Below are positions 36,815-45,027 of a stretch of DNA of 64,000 bases, in pieces; position 1 is the stretch's first letter; each line of letters opens with the position of its first letter. The notes beneath the pieces are model-generated. The model saw nothing but the letters and a program-made list of their open reading frames with translations. It made no database searches and was not told the DNA's origin. The DNA is from Acidisoma sp. PAMC 29798. GTDB taxonomy: Bacteria; Pseudomonadota; Alphaproteobacteria; Acetobacterales; Acetobacteraceae. Where the stretch lies: the NCBI RefSeq assembly GCF_030252425.1, contig NZ_CP126994.1:2046001-2110000 (forward strand). The letters run 5' to 3'. Position numbers and translations under genes: made by a program.

Positions 36815-37096
36815 ATGCTCCTCATCCCCTGCCCGCATTGCGGTCCGCGCCCCGAGTTGGAATTCCGCTATGGCGGCCAGGCGCATATTGCGCGTCCCGA
36901 AAATCCGGCACCGCTGACGGATGATCAATGGGCCGACTTTCTGTATGAGCGCGACAATGTCAAAGGCATCCATGCCGAACGCTGGCGCCATATCCATGGC
37001 TGCGCGCGCTTCTTCAACATGCTGCGTGACACGACGACGGATCGGATTCTGACGACCTACAAGACCGGCGAAGCGCGACCGGAGATCGCATCGTGA
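36815..37096 (+). CDS. soxD: Sarcosine oxidase delta subunit
   Basis: A small zinc-binding delta subunit of heterotetrameric sarcosine oxidase, 93 residues. The N-terminus MLLIPCPHCGPRPELEFRYG has the Zn-binding CPxCG, and HIHGCARFFNMLRDTTTD supplies the other ligands (His/Cys). Start ATG at 36815, 10 bp after soxB. The 3' end overlaps soxA by 4 nt (GTGA). Confidence 0.95.
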   Translation: MLLIPCPHCGPRPELEFRYGGQAHIARPENPAPLTDDQWADFLYERDNVKGIHAERWRHIHGCARFFNMLRDTTTDRILTTYKTGEARPEIAS

Positions 37097-40092
37097 GCGA
37101 GGCCTTTCGCGCGCATTCCGGCGGCCGCATCGACCGTAGCCGGACACTGAATTTCCGTTTCGACGGCCGCGCCTATACCGGTGTCGCAGGAGATACGCTC
37201 GCCTCCGCGCTGCTCGCCAATGGCGTTCATCTGATTGGTCGCTCGTTCAAATATCACCGCCCCCGCGGCATCATGACGGCGGGATCGGACGAGCCGAACG
37301 CGCTCGTGACCGTCATCCGCGACAAGGCCCGCACGACGCCGAACCTGCGCGCCACGCAGGTGGCGCTGTATGAAGGTCTCGACGCGATCAGCCAGAATCG
37401 CTTTCCGTCCCTCACCTTCGACATCGGCGGCATCAACGACCGCATTGCGCCGCTGCTGCCGGCCGGCTTCTACTACAAGACCTTCATGTGGCCCCGCAGC
37501 TTCTGGGACCGCGTCTATGAACCCACAATCCGCGCCGCCGCCGGTCTCGGCCGTTCACCGGAAGCGCCGGATACCGATCGCTACCTCCAGCGCCACGCGC
37601 ATTGCGACGTGCTGGTGGTCGGCGCCGGCCCCGCCGGGCTTGCGGCCGCGCTCGCCGCCGCCGAATGCGGCGCGCGGGTCATGCTGTGTGACGAGCAGTC
37701 CGAAATGGGCGGCTCCCTGCTCGCGGACGAGACCTCCTACATTGCCGGCAAGCGTGCGGCCCTGTGGATGACCGAGACGCTCGCGGAACTCTCGGCGCAT
37801 CCCCGCGTCACGCTGCTGCCGCGCACCACGGCCTTCGGCTATTACCCGCATAACCACATCGGCCTCGTCGAGCGCGTGACGGACCATGAGGCGACGCCGG
37901 ACCCGAAGCTGCCGCGCGAGCGGCTGTGGATGGTGCGGGCGACCGAGGTGGTGGTCGCCGCCGGCGCGCTGGAACGGCCGCTGACCTTCCCCGACAATGA
38001 CCGGCCCGGCATCATGATGGCCGATGCCGCGCGCCTCTATGTCACGCGCTATGGGGTGAAGCCCGGCAAGCGCGCCGTCATCGCGACCGCCAATGACAGC
38101 GGCTATCATGCCGCGATGGCCCTCGCCGAAGCGGGCGTCGAGATCGCTGCCATCGCCGACCTGCGCCCGGCACCCTCCGGCGATTGGCTCGACATCGCGC
38201 GCGCGGCCGGATTGGCCGTCCAGACCGGCATGACCGTCTCTGGCACGACAGGTAAGATGCGCGTCGATGGCGTGTCCCTCGCCTCTGTAGCCGTGGATGG
38301 CTCGGTCGGCAGCACCACCGATATCGCCTGCGACCTGCTGCTGATGGCCGGCGGCTGGACGCCGACGGTGCATCTGTTTTCACAAGCTCTGGGCAAGCTG
38401 CGTTTCGATGAGGGATTGCAGGCCTATGTCCCCGGCGAGTGCGCGCAGCGCATTCGCGCCGCCGGCGGCGCGAATGGCGCCTATGGCTTGGAGGAGGCTC
38501 TGGCCAGCGGCTACCGCGCCGGCGCGGAGGCGGCCGGCCAACCCGATGCCGCCACGCGGGTCTTCGTCACGCAAAGCGCCAAAGCCGATGCCAGCACCAT
38601 GCTCGGCGCCCTGCCCCATGGCCGCGATCCCTCTCGTGTGCGGGCCTTCGTCGATTTCCAGAACGACAGCACGGCCAAGGATCTCAAGCTCGCGCTGAGT
38701 GAAGGCTTCCGCTCGGTCGAGCATGTGAAGCGCTACACCACCACGGGCATGGCGACGGACCAGGGCAAGACCAGCAATATGCCCATGCTCGGCATCCTGG
38801 CCCAGGCCCAGGGCAAGCCGATCCCGGAGGTGGGCTTCACCACCTTCCGGCCGCCCTTCACGCCGACCACCTTCGGCATCTTTGCCGGCGCCAATCGCGG
38901 TGAGATGTTCGACCCCGCGCGCCGGACGCCGATCCACCCCTGGGCCGCCGCGCAGGGGGCGGTGTTCGAGGATGTCGCCCTGTGGAAACGCGCCCGCTAC
39001 TTCCCCCGCAATGGGGAGACGATGGACCAGGCCGTGGCGCGGGAATGCCTTGCGGTGCGCGCCGGCGTCGGCATCTTCGACGCGACCACGCTGGGCAAGA
39101 TCGAAGTCGTGGGGCCGGACGCCGCCGAGTTCATGAACCGCATGTACGTGAACCCTTGGACGAAGCTGGGCGTCGGCCGATGCCGTTACGGCGTCATGCT
39201 GCGCGAAGACGGGTTCGTGCTCGATGACGGCGTGGTCGGGCGGATCGCGACCGATCGCTTCCATGTCACCACCACCACCGGCGGCGCGCCCGGCGTGCTG
39301 AACATGATGGAGGACTACCTCCAGACCGAATGGGCGAACCTGCAGGTCTGGCTGACCTCCACCACCGAACAATGGGCCGTCATCGCCGTGCAGGGACCAA
39401 AGGCGCGGGAGGTGCTGGCACCATTGGTCGAGGGCATCGACCTCTCGGCGGCGGCGCTGCCGCATATGGCGCTCGCCGAGGGTCTGATTTGCGGCGTCAA
39501 GACACGCCTGTTCCGCGTCAGCTTCACCGGCGAGCTGGGGTTCGAGATCAATGTCCCCGCCGCCCATGGCCGCCAGGTGTGGGAAGCGGTCTTCGCTGCC
39601 GGCCAGGCGCAGGGCATCACGCCCTACGGCACCGAGACGATGCATGTGCTGCGCGCCGAGAAGGGCTTCATCATCATCGGCCAGGAAACCGACGGCACGG
39701 CAACGCCCGATGACGTCGGCCTCACCTGGGCAATCGGCAAGGCCAAGCCCGATTTCGTCGGCAAGCGGTCCCTGACGCGGTCGGGCATGACCGACCCATC
39801 ACGCAAGCAGCTCGTCGGGCTGCTCAGCGTCGATGGCAAAACGGTGATCGAGGAAGGCGCCCAGATCGTCGCCGACCCCAAGCAGCCGGTGCCGATGACG
39901 GTGCTGGGGCATGTGACCTCTGCCTATCACAGCGCGGTGCTGGGCCATCCGATCGCGCTGGCCATGCTGGCCGGCGGACGCAGCCGGATGGGCGAGACGC
40001 TGCATGTGCCGATGCCCGGAGGGGAGTCGATTGCGGTAACGGTGGCGGCGCCGGTCTTCTACGACGCAGAAGGAGCGCGGCTGAATGTCTGA
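37093..40092 (+). CDS. soxA: Sarcosine oxidase alpha subunit
   Basis: The large subunit of sarcosine oxidase, 999 residues, starting with GTG. Order of domains: an N-terminal ferredoxin-like Fer2_4 segment (YTGVAGDTLASALLANGV, about 25-42), an NAD-binding pyridine-nucleotide-disulphide-oxidoreductase domain (VLVVGAGPAGLAAALAAAEC, about 174-193), and a C-terminal tetrahydrofolate-binding GcvT-like aminomethyltransferase domain (about 600-999, with TGELGFEINVP and LRAEKGFIIIGQETDG). This builds 5,10-methylene-THF from the N-methyl carbon. It overlaps soxG by 8 nt. Confidence 0.96.
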   Translation: MSEAFRAHSGGRIDRSRTLNFRFDGRAYTGVAGDTLASALLANGVHLIGRSFKYHRPRGIMTAGSDEPNALVTVIRDKARTTPNLRATQVALYEGLDAISQNRFPSLTFDIGGINDRIAPLLPAGFYYKTFMWPRSFWDRVYEPTIRAAAGLGRSPEAPDTDRYLQRHAHCDVLVVGAGPAGLAAALAAAECGARVMLCDEQSEMGGSLLADETSYIAGKRAALWMTETLAELSAHPRVTLLPRTTAFGYYPHNHIGLVERVTDHEATPDPKLPRERLWMVRATEVVVAAGALERPLTFPDNDRPGIMMADAARLYVTRYGVKPGKRAVIATANDSGYHAAMALAEAGVEIAAIADLRPAPSGDWLDIARAAGLAVQTGMTVSGTTGKMRVDGVSLASVAVDGSVGSTTDIACDLLLMAGGWTPTVHLFSQALGKLRFDEGLQAYVPGECAQRIRAAGGANGAYGLEEALASGYRAGAEAAGQPDAATRVFVTQSAKADASTMLGALPHGRDPSRVRAFVDFQNDSTAKDLKLALSEGFRSVEHVKRYTTTGMATDQGKTSNMPMLGILAQAQGKPIPEVGFTTFRPPFTPTTFGIFAGANRGEMFDPARRTPIHPWAAAQGAVFEDVALWKRARYFPRNGETMDQAVARECLAVRAGVGIFDATTLGKIEVVGPDAAEFMNRMYVNPWTKLGVGRCRYGVMLREDGFVLDDGVVGRIATDRFHVTTTTGGAPGVLNMMEDYLQTEWANLQVWLTSTTEQWAVIAVQGPKAREVLAPLVEGIDLSAAALPHMALAEGLICGVKTRLFRVSFTGELGFEINVPAAHGRQVWEAVFAAGQAQGITPYGTETMHVLRAEKGFIIIGQETDGTATPDDVGLTWAIGKAKPDFVGKRSLTRSGMTDPSRKQLVGLLSVDGKTVIEEGAQIVADPKQPVPMTVLGHVTSAYHSAVLGHPIALAMLAGGRSRMGETLHVPMPGGESIAVTVAAPVFYDAEGARLNV

Positions 40093-40612
40093 CACGATCG
40101 ACGCCACGGGCGTCAGCCTCACCACGCTGCGCGCCCATGCTCGCTTCGTCTTTCGCGGCCCGGAAGGCGCTGTGCAGGCGCTGTCAGAGGCTTTCGGCGT
40201 GTCACCCTCCGGCGAGGCCTGCCGTGCTGTGGTCGTGGGCGAGCGCGCTGCGCTTTGGCTCGGGCCGGATGAATGGCTGCTGCTCGCGCCCGCCGAGGAG
40301 GCCGAGTCCATTGCAGCCGCTGTGGCAGAGCGTGGTTCGGCGGTGCCGCATAGTCTGGTCGAGGTCTCGCATCGCCAGACGGCGCTGATGCTGTCGGGGC
40401 CGCTCGCGACGGTCGTGCTGGCGGGCGGCAATCCGTTGGACCTCGACATCGCGGCCTTTCCGGTCGGCATGTGCACGCGCACGATTTTGGGCAAGGCCGA
40501 GATCGTGCTGTGGCGCACGGCCCCGGAGGCGTTTCACATCGAAGTCTGGCGATCCTTCGCGCCGTATGTCTGGAGTTTCCTGCGCGAACACATGCGCGAA
40601 TTCGGAAACTGA
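40085..40612 (+). CDS. soxG: Sarcosine oxidase gamma subunit
   Basis: Gamma subunit, 175 residues. ALWLGPDEWLLLAP, SLVEVSHRQTALMLSGP, NPLDLDIAAFPVGMCTRTILGKA and FHIEVWRSFAPYVWSFL are typical SoxG blocks related to the GcvT fold. It completes the BDAG tetramer and starts within soxA. The gap to the serine dehydratase gene is 25 bp, so cotranscription is likely. Confidence 0.93.
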   Translation: MSDTIDATGVSLTTLRAHARFVFRGPEGAVQALSEAFGVSPSGEACRAVVVGERAALWLGPDEWLLLAPAEEAESIAAAVAERGSAVPHSLVEVSHRQTALMLSGPLATVVLAGGNPLDLDIAAFPVGMCTRTILGKAEIVLWRTAPEAFHIEVWRSFAPYVWSFLREHMREFGN

Positions 40613-40637
40613 TGGATCGCTTGGGGGGCGACCCGGC

Positions 40638-41993
40638 ATGATCAGCGTCTTCGAGCTGTTCAAGATCGGGATCGGCCCCTCATCCTCCCATACCGTCGGG
40701 CCGATGAAGGCCGCGACAGAGTTTGCGGTCTCGCTGCCCGCGCAACCCACACGGATCACCGTCCGGCTGATGGGCTCCCTCGCCTGGACCGGCAAGGGCC
40801 ATGCGACCGACACGGCCATCATGCTCGGCCTGGCGGGCGAGCGACCCGATACCGTCACTGCCGAGGATGCGCGCCGCATCATCGAGGATGCGCGCGGGGC
40901 GCATCGCCTTCTCGTCAATCGCGGCATGATCGCCTTCGATCCGCTCACTGACATCATCTTCGACACCGCTGCCGCCACGCCCGTCCATGCCAATACGATG
41001 GCGTTTTCGGCGATGGACGCTGCAGGCGCGGTGATTGCCACGGACCGCTGGTGCTCGGTCGGCGGCGGCTTCATCCTGCGGGAGGCGGAGGTCGGCGTCG
41101 ATCAGCCACCCAGCGGCCCGGCGCTGCCCTATGCCTTCCAGAACGGTGACGAGATGCTCCGCCTCGGCGCCCTGTCCGGCCTTTCGGTCGCGGAGATGAT
41201 GTGGGCGAATGAGCGCGCGCTGCGGCCCCAGGCCGAGATCGAGCGGCGGGTGGATGCGATCATCGCCGTCATGATGGACTGCATCGATCGCGGCATCGCG
41301 GCCGACGGCGAGTTACCGGGCGGCCTGAAGGTGCGGCGCCGCGCCCGCGCGTTGCTTGCCCGCATGGAGGCCGCGAGCCTGCGCAACGATCCGCTGCCAC
41401 ACACGCTGCTCGACCGCGTCAGCCTGTTCGCCATTGCCGTGAATGAGGAGAATGCGGCCGGCGGCAGGGTCGTGACGGCGCCGACCAATGGCGCGGCCGG
41501 CGTGGTGCCGGCGGTGCTGCGCCATTACCGCGACCATTGCCCCAACCCGAGCGTGGAGGGGATGCGGGACTTCATGCTGACGGCCTCGGCGATCGGCGCG
41601 TTGTTCAAGATCAACGCCTCCATCTCCGGCGCCGAGATGGGCTGCCAGGGCGAGGTCGGTGTCGCGTGTTCCATGGCCGCCGCCGGGCTGACGGCGGCTT
41701 TGGGCGGCACCAACGGGCAGATCGAGAACGCCGCCGAGATCGGGATGGAGCATCACCTTGGCATGACCTGCGATCCGGTCGGCGGCCTGGTGCAAATCCC
41801 CTGTATCGAGCGCAACGCCTTTGGCGCCATCAAGGCGATCAACGCGGCGTCATTGTCTTTGCATGGGGACGGCACGCATCGGGTGTCACTCGATCAGGTC
41901 ATCGCCACGATGCGCCAGACTGGCCACGACATGCAGTCGAAATACAAGGAGACGTCGTTGGGTGGATTGGCGGTGAATTTTACCGAGTGCTGA
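40638..41993 (+). CDS. sdaA: L-serine ammonia-lyase (iron-sulfur type)
   Basis: A 4Fe-4S L-serine dehydratase converting serine to pyruvate and ammonia. 451 residues; the beta domain begins [22 protein letters not shown], and the alpha domain shows [36 protein letters not shown] and [16 protein letters not shown] with the cluster cysteines. A single-chain enzyme, as in enteric SdaA. The ATG is at 40638. Placement after soxBDAG suggests that glycine and C1 units made from sarcosine reach serine and then pyruvate; glyA is not in the window. Confidence 0.95.
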   Translation: MISVFELFKIGIGPSSSHTVGPMKAATEFAVSLPAQPTRITVRLMGSLAWTGKGHATDTAIMLGLAGERPDTVTAEDARRIIEDARGAHRLLVNRGMIAFDPLTDIIFDTAAATPVHANTMAFSAMDAAGAVIATDRWCSVGGGFILREAEVGVDQPPSGPALPYAFQNGDEMLRLGALSGLSVAEMMWANERALRPQAEIERRVDAIIAVMMDCIDRGIAADGELPGGLKVRRRARALLARMEAASLRNDPLPHTLLDRVSLFAIAVNEENAAGGRVVTAPTNGAAGVVPAVLRHYRDHCPNPSVEGMRDFMLTASAIGALFKINASISGAEMGCQGEVGVACSMAAAGLTAALGGTNGQIENAAEIGMEHHLGMTCDPVGGLVQIPCIERNAFGAIKAINAASLSLHGDGTHRVSLDQVIATMRQTGHDMQSKYKETSLGGLAVNFTEC

Positions 41994-42069
41994 CGCCGAG
42001 CGCCGCATTCTGGTCGCATCCAGCCTCGTCGTGCCATAGGATGGTCGCTGTGAGACATATGGCGACGAA

Positions 42070-42489
42070 ATGTCAGTTGAGATCACGTTTCCAATTGAGT
42101 TTATCGTTCAGGGAACGCCTGTTTCGCTACAGGTCAAGCGCCCGGAATCCAGGGCGGCTTGGAAAGCACGGGTGAGGCAAGCGAGCGCCCTGGTTTTGCC
42201 TGAGGGTCATTTTTCATCTGAGCGTTCCATCTCAGTGACGCTGTTTTATTTTCCCGTCGCTGAAATGCCAGGCGACGTGGATAACATTGTGAAGCCAGTC
42301 CTGGATGCTCTCTCCAAGCACGTCTATAATGATGACCGGCAGGTCGAGCGCGTATGGGTTCAGAAATTTGAACCTGGCAAGGTTTTCGAGTTTGACGGGC
42401 CGTCTGAAACTCTGTCAGAGGCCTTGGCCGGCGAAAAGCCACTTCTGTTCGTGCGTCTTGGGGATGATCCCAGCGAAGGGCTTACCTGA
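42070..42489 (+). CDS. RusA-family Holliday junction resolvase-like nuclease
   Basis: A 139-residue RusA-fold protein. The catalytic-acid motif is at residues 69-89 (GDVDNIVKPVLDALSKHVYN followed by DDRQ): Asp69, Asp71 and Asp89 correspond to the three essential aspartates of E. coli RusA, and Lys75 is the conserved basic residue. RusA resolves four-way junctions; most copies are of phage or mobile origin. The base composition is visibly more A/T-rich than sdaA before it. Its TGA overlaps the next gene start (TGATG), so the two are translationally coupled. Confidence 0.86.
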   Translation: MSVEITFPIEFIVQGTPVSLQVKRPESRAAWKARVRQASALVLPEGHFSSERSISVTLFYFPVAEMPGDVDNIVKPVLDALSKHVYNDDRQVERVWVQKFEPGKVFEFDGPSETLSEALAGEKPLLFVRLGDDPSEGLT

Positions 42490-43127
42490 TGTCTTCTTCT
42501 TCGTCGTCCCGTGAGGAAGCCGTGCTCGAAACCCTTTTGCCGCAACTTGAGGCCGAAGGGTTTGAGGTCTTTGTCCATCCATCAGGGGCTATGTTGCCCA
42601 TCTTCCTGGACACCTATCGGCCCGATGCTATCGCCCTGAAGCGCGATCGCAAAGTCGCGATAGAAGTCACGTCGCCAACCACAGCCAGCCGGAAGAAAGT
42701 CGAATACCTCAGCAAGCTATTCTCCGAGCATGCCGACTGGGAACTTCGTATCGTCTACGCGCCCCCGCGGACCAGCGACGAGATCATCCCGGTCGCGTCT
42801 GCGGAAGTCATTGAAGAACATCTCGCTCGCATCGAGCATGCCTTCGAAGTCATGGGTCCGGCATCAGCCGTGCTCACTGCCTGGGCGGTCTTCGAGGCTG
42901 CAGCTCGATCACTTATCCCGATAGACCTCGAGCGGCCACAGACGCCAGCGAGGCTTCTAGAAACGCTTGCCTCAAATGGTTATGTCACGCCCGATGAGGC
43001 TGTGATGCTGCGTCTGCTAGGCCAGATCAGGAACGGCATCGCTCATGGACGCTTAGATATCATGCCTACTCGGGAGCAGGTGGAGGGGCTTATCGACGTG
43101 ACGCGCACCCTCCTCCGTCTCGACTGA
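42489..43127 (+). CDS. Predicted REase-like / HEPN-like two-domain protein
   Basis: A 212-residue protein I cannot assign to a characterised family. The N-terminal half resembles a restriction-endonuclease (archaeal Holliday-junction-resolvase-like) fold: YRPDAIAL (Asp46) then VAIEVTS (Glu59, with Thr where PD-(D/E)xK enzymes have Lys), so activity may be altered. The C-terminal half (about 120-212) looks like a HEPN helical domain, with AWAVFEAAARSLIP and QIRNGIAHGRLD containing R-N-x3-H (Arg181, Asn182, His186), the HEPN RNase motif. It is coupled to the upstream RusA-like gene and A/T-richer than its flanks, suggesting horizontal acquisition and a DNA-conflict role. Confidence 0.6.
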   Translation: MSSSSSSREEAVLETLLPQLEAEGFEVFVHPSGAMLPIFLDTYRPDAIALKRDRKVAIEVTSPTTASRKKVEYLSKLFSEHADWELRIVYAPPRTSDEIIPVASAEVIEEHLARIEHAFEVMGPASAVLTAWAVFEAAARSLIPIDLERPQTPARLLETLASNGYVTPDEAVMLRLLGQIRNGIAHGRLDIMPTREQVEGLIDVTRTLLRLD

Positions 43128-43148
43128 GATCAGGCTAAATCGCCGAGC

Positions 43149-43883
43149 TCAAGAATTGCCGACGTTCACCAAAACCGGCTTGGATGAAAACTCCGCCGGG
43201 TAGACCTTGCTCAGCGCATCCACCTTCGGCAGGTCGAAGGTGCTGATATAGCCGCTGTCGGGATGCAGCGTCAGATAGTTCTGATGGTAGCCCTCGGCCT
43301 GGTAGAAGCCCGTGTCCTTGCCGACGATGGTCGCGATCGGCGCCGGGAACACCTTCGCCTGATCCAACTGCGCGATATAGGCCTTGGCCGCCACCACCTG
43401 CGCAGGGGACGTCGTGAAGATCTCGGAACGGTATTGCGTGCCAGAATCCGGATACTGCTCGTTCACCTGCGTCGGGTCGGTGACGACCGAGAAGAAGATC
43501 TGCATGAGCTGCCCGAAGGACACGACATGCGGATCGAAGGTCACGCGCACGGATTCCGCATGGCCCGTGGTGCCGGTGCTCACCGTCTCATACTGCGCCG
43601 TCGAGGCTTGACCACCATCGTAGCCGGCCATCGCCTCCGTCACGCCCTTCACGTGCTGGAAGGTGCCCTGCACGCCCCAGAAGCAGCCGCCCGCGAAGAC
43701 CACCGTTTCGGTCGAACCCGCAGGCGCAGGCGCGGTCATGGCCGGCGGCGGCAGCGGATGATCGAGATCCGCGGCATGCGCGCCCGGCCAATGGCCGGCG
43801 GCCAGGGTCGCCACTAGAAGGGCGCCGAAGCCGATGGCCGTGGCGCGGGCGGGTGTCGCTTTCATCGTCGAGAGAATGGACAT
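43149..43883 (-). CDS. msrA: Exported peptide-methionine (S)-S-oxide reductase
   Basis: MsrA reduces methionine-S-sulfoxide in proteins. 244 residues with an N-terminal signal sequence (MKATPARATAIGFGALLVAT, cleavage after GAHA) that sends it to the periplasm, then the catalytic GGCFWGVQGTFQ, EVVFAGG-type strand and YHQNYLTLHPDSGYIS near the C-terminus. The FDPHVVSFGQLM segment is typical. It is downstream of msrB in the same direction with 10 bp between them, so the pair forms an exported Met-repair unit. Confidence 0.94.
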   Translation of the reverse strand: MSILSTMKATPARATAIGFGALLVATLAAGHWPGAHAADLDHPLPPPAMTAPAPAGSTETVVFAGGCFWGVQGTFQHVKGVTEAMAGYDGGQASTAQYETVSTGTTGHAESVRVTFDPHVVSFGQLMQIFFSVVTDPTQVNEQYPDSGTQYRSEIFTTSPAQVVAAKAYIAQLDQAKVFPAPIATIVGKDTGFYQAEGYHQNYLTLHPDSGYISTFDLPKVDALSKVYPAEFSSKPVLVNVGNS

Positions 43884-43893
43884 CGTACGGTCC

Positions 43894-44379
43894 TTAGGTG
43901 GGGTGGAAGGCGAGAGCGACGCCGTTCATGCAGTAACGGAGGCCCGTGGGCTGCGGCCCGTCCGGAAAGACATGCCCGAGATGGCTGCCGCAGCGCATGC
44001 AATGCACCTCGGTCCGGTCCATGCCCAAAGTGTCGTCGCTCGCCGTCGAAATCGCGTGGTCGAGGGGCTTCCAGAAGCTCGGCCAGCCCGTGTGGCTGTC
44101 GTATTTCGTGGCCGAGGTATAGACCGGCAGGGCGCAGCCCGCGCAGTTATACATGCCCGCATGCGTCTCAAGATCAAGCGGGCTGGAGAACGGGTATTCC
44201 GTGCCCGCCTGCCGCATCACGACGTAAGCGGCCGGGCTCAACAGCGCCTTCCACTCGGCGTCGGTATGGGTGACAGCGAAGGTTTCGGCGGCATGAGCGG
44301 CATGCCGCCGGGGCAATCCAATAAAGGCGGCAAGGCCGGCCAGGGCGGTTGCGCCCAGTATGGTTCGTTTGGTGACCAC
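43894..44379 (-). CDS. msrB: Exported peptide-methionine (R)-S-oxide reductase
   Basis: MsrB reduces methionine-R-sulfoxide. It starts with GTG and encodes 161 residues; residues 1-31 form a secretion signal (TKRTILGATALAGLAAFIGL). Two zinc CxxC pairs are present (CAGC and CMRC), SHTGWPSFWKPL is the family block, and the catalytic Cys is in RYCMNGVAL. First gene of the msrBA unit. Genes for a periplasmic thioredoxin-like reductant are not visible here. Confidence 0.94.
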   Translation of the reverse strand: MVTKRTILGATALAGLAAFIGLPRRHAAHAAETFAVTHTDAEWKALLSPAAYVVMRQAGTEYPFSSPLDLETHAGMYNCAGCALPVYTSATKYDSHTGWPSFWKPLDHAISTASDDTLGMDRTEVHCMRCGSHLGHVFPDGPQPTGLRYCMNGVALAFHPT

Positions 44380-44475
44380 GAAGACGTCTCCTCTCCAGAG
44401 GGTTCACAGAGTGCTACGCTGTGAGGCACGTCAGAGTTACGCGCCGGCCGCAATTTTGGTTTCAGGCGGTTTGGT

Positions 44476-44856
44476 TCAGGCGGGCCAACGTGCCGGCCGG
44501 CGACACAAGGCCTCGATATTGTGCTCATCAGGGTCAAGCACGAAAGCCGCATAATAGTGGGTATCATACTGGGGCCGAAGCCCCGGCGCACCATGATCTT
44601 CGCCGCCCGCCGTCAGCGCCGCCGCGTGGAAGGCGTCCACACTGGGATGGTCGGCTGCGATGAAGGCGAGATGCACGCCGGTCAGCACCTCGGCGCGCTG
44701 GGCGATCCAGAAGAAGGGCGTGTCGTCCCGCCCATAGCCGGAAAACGCCTCACCATCGTCATAGAGGCGCGTGAGGCCGAGCGGCGCAAGGGCGGCATCG
44801 TAAAACGCCCGTGACAGCGCGATATCGGAGACGCCGATGGTGACGTGATCGAACAT
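44476..44856 (-). CDS. VOC-family (glyoxalase/dioxygenase-like) protein
   Basis: A 126-residue VOC protein: MFDHVTIGVSDIALSRAFYD opens the first beta-alpha-beta unit, AFIAADHPSVDAFHAAALTAGG and HYYAAFVLDPDEHNIEALC the second, with the metal-binding His and terminal Glu. The substrate is not inferable. It is a single gene; repeat family A copy 6 lies in its upstream region. Confidence 0.83.
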   Translation of the reverse strand: MFDHVTIGVSDIALSRAFYDAALAPLGLTRLYDDGEAFSGYGRDDTPFFWIAQRAEVLTGVHLAFIAADHPSVDAFHAAALTAGGEDHGAPGLRPQYDTHYYAAFVLDPDEHNIEALCRRPARWPA

Positions 44857-44914
44857 GAGGGTGGCTCTCCCGTGGGTTGATCTCAGGGCAGTCTAGTGGG
44901 ACGTTTCGTGGTTT

Positions 44915-44987
44915 GGCGGATAGCGCTGCGCTTTTCCGCCCTACGACGTTGCGGATTGTAGGGCGGAAAAGCGCAGCGTCTTCCGCC
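44915..44987. repeat. Palindromic repeat family A, copy 6 (paired arms)
   Basis: GGCGGA...TCCGCC arms at 44915-44944 and about 44958-44987 in inverted orientation around a short spacer. It sits between the VOC gene and the ABC exporter, in the shared divergent upstream region. Confidence 0.84.
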
Positions 44988-45027
44988 ATCCAGGCCTCTC
45001 CGCGATTATTTGATTCTCAAGGTTGGC

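Noticed and set aside
40613-40637. Glycine riboswitch before the serine dehydratase gene
   Set aside because: The gap is only 25 bp and no paired aptamer structure fits; the gap upstream of soxB also lacks one.
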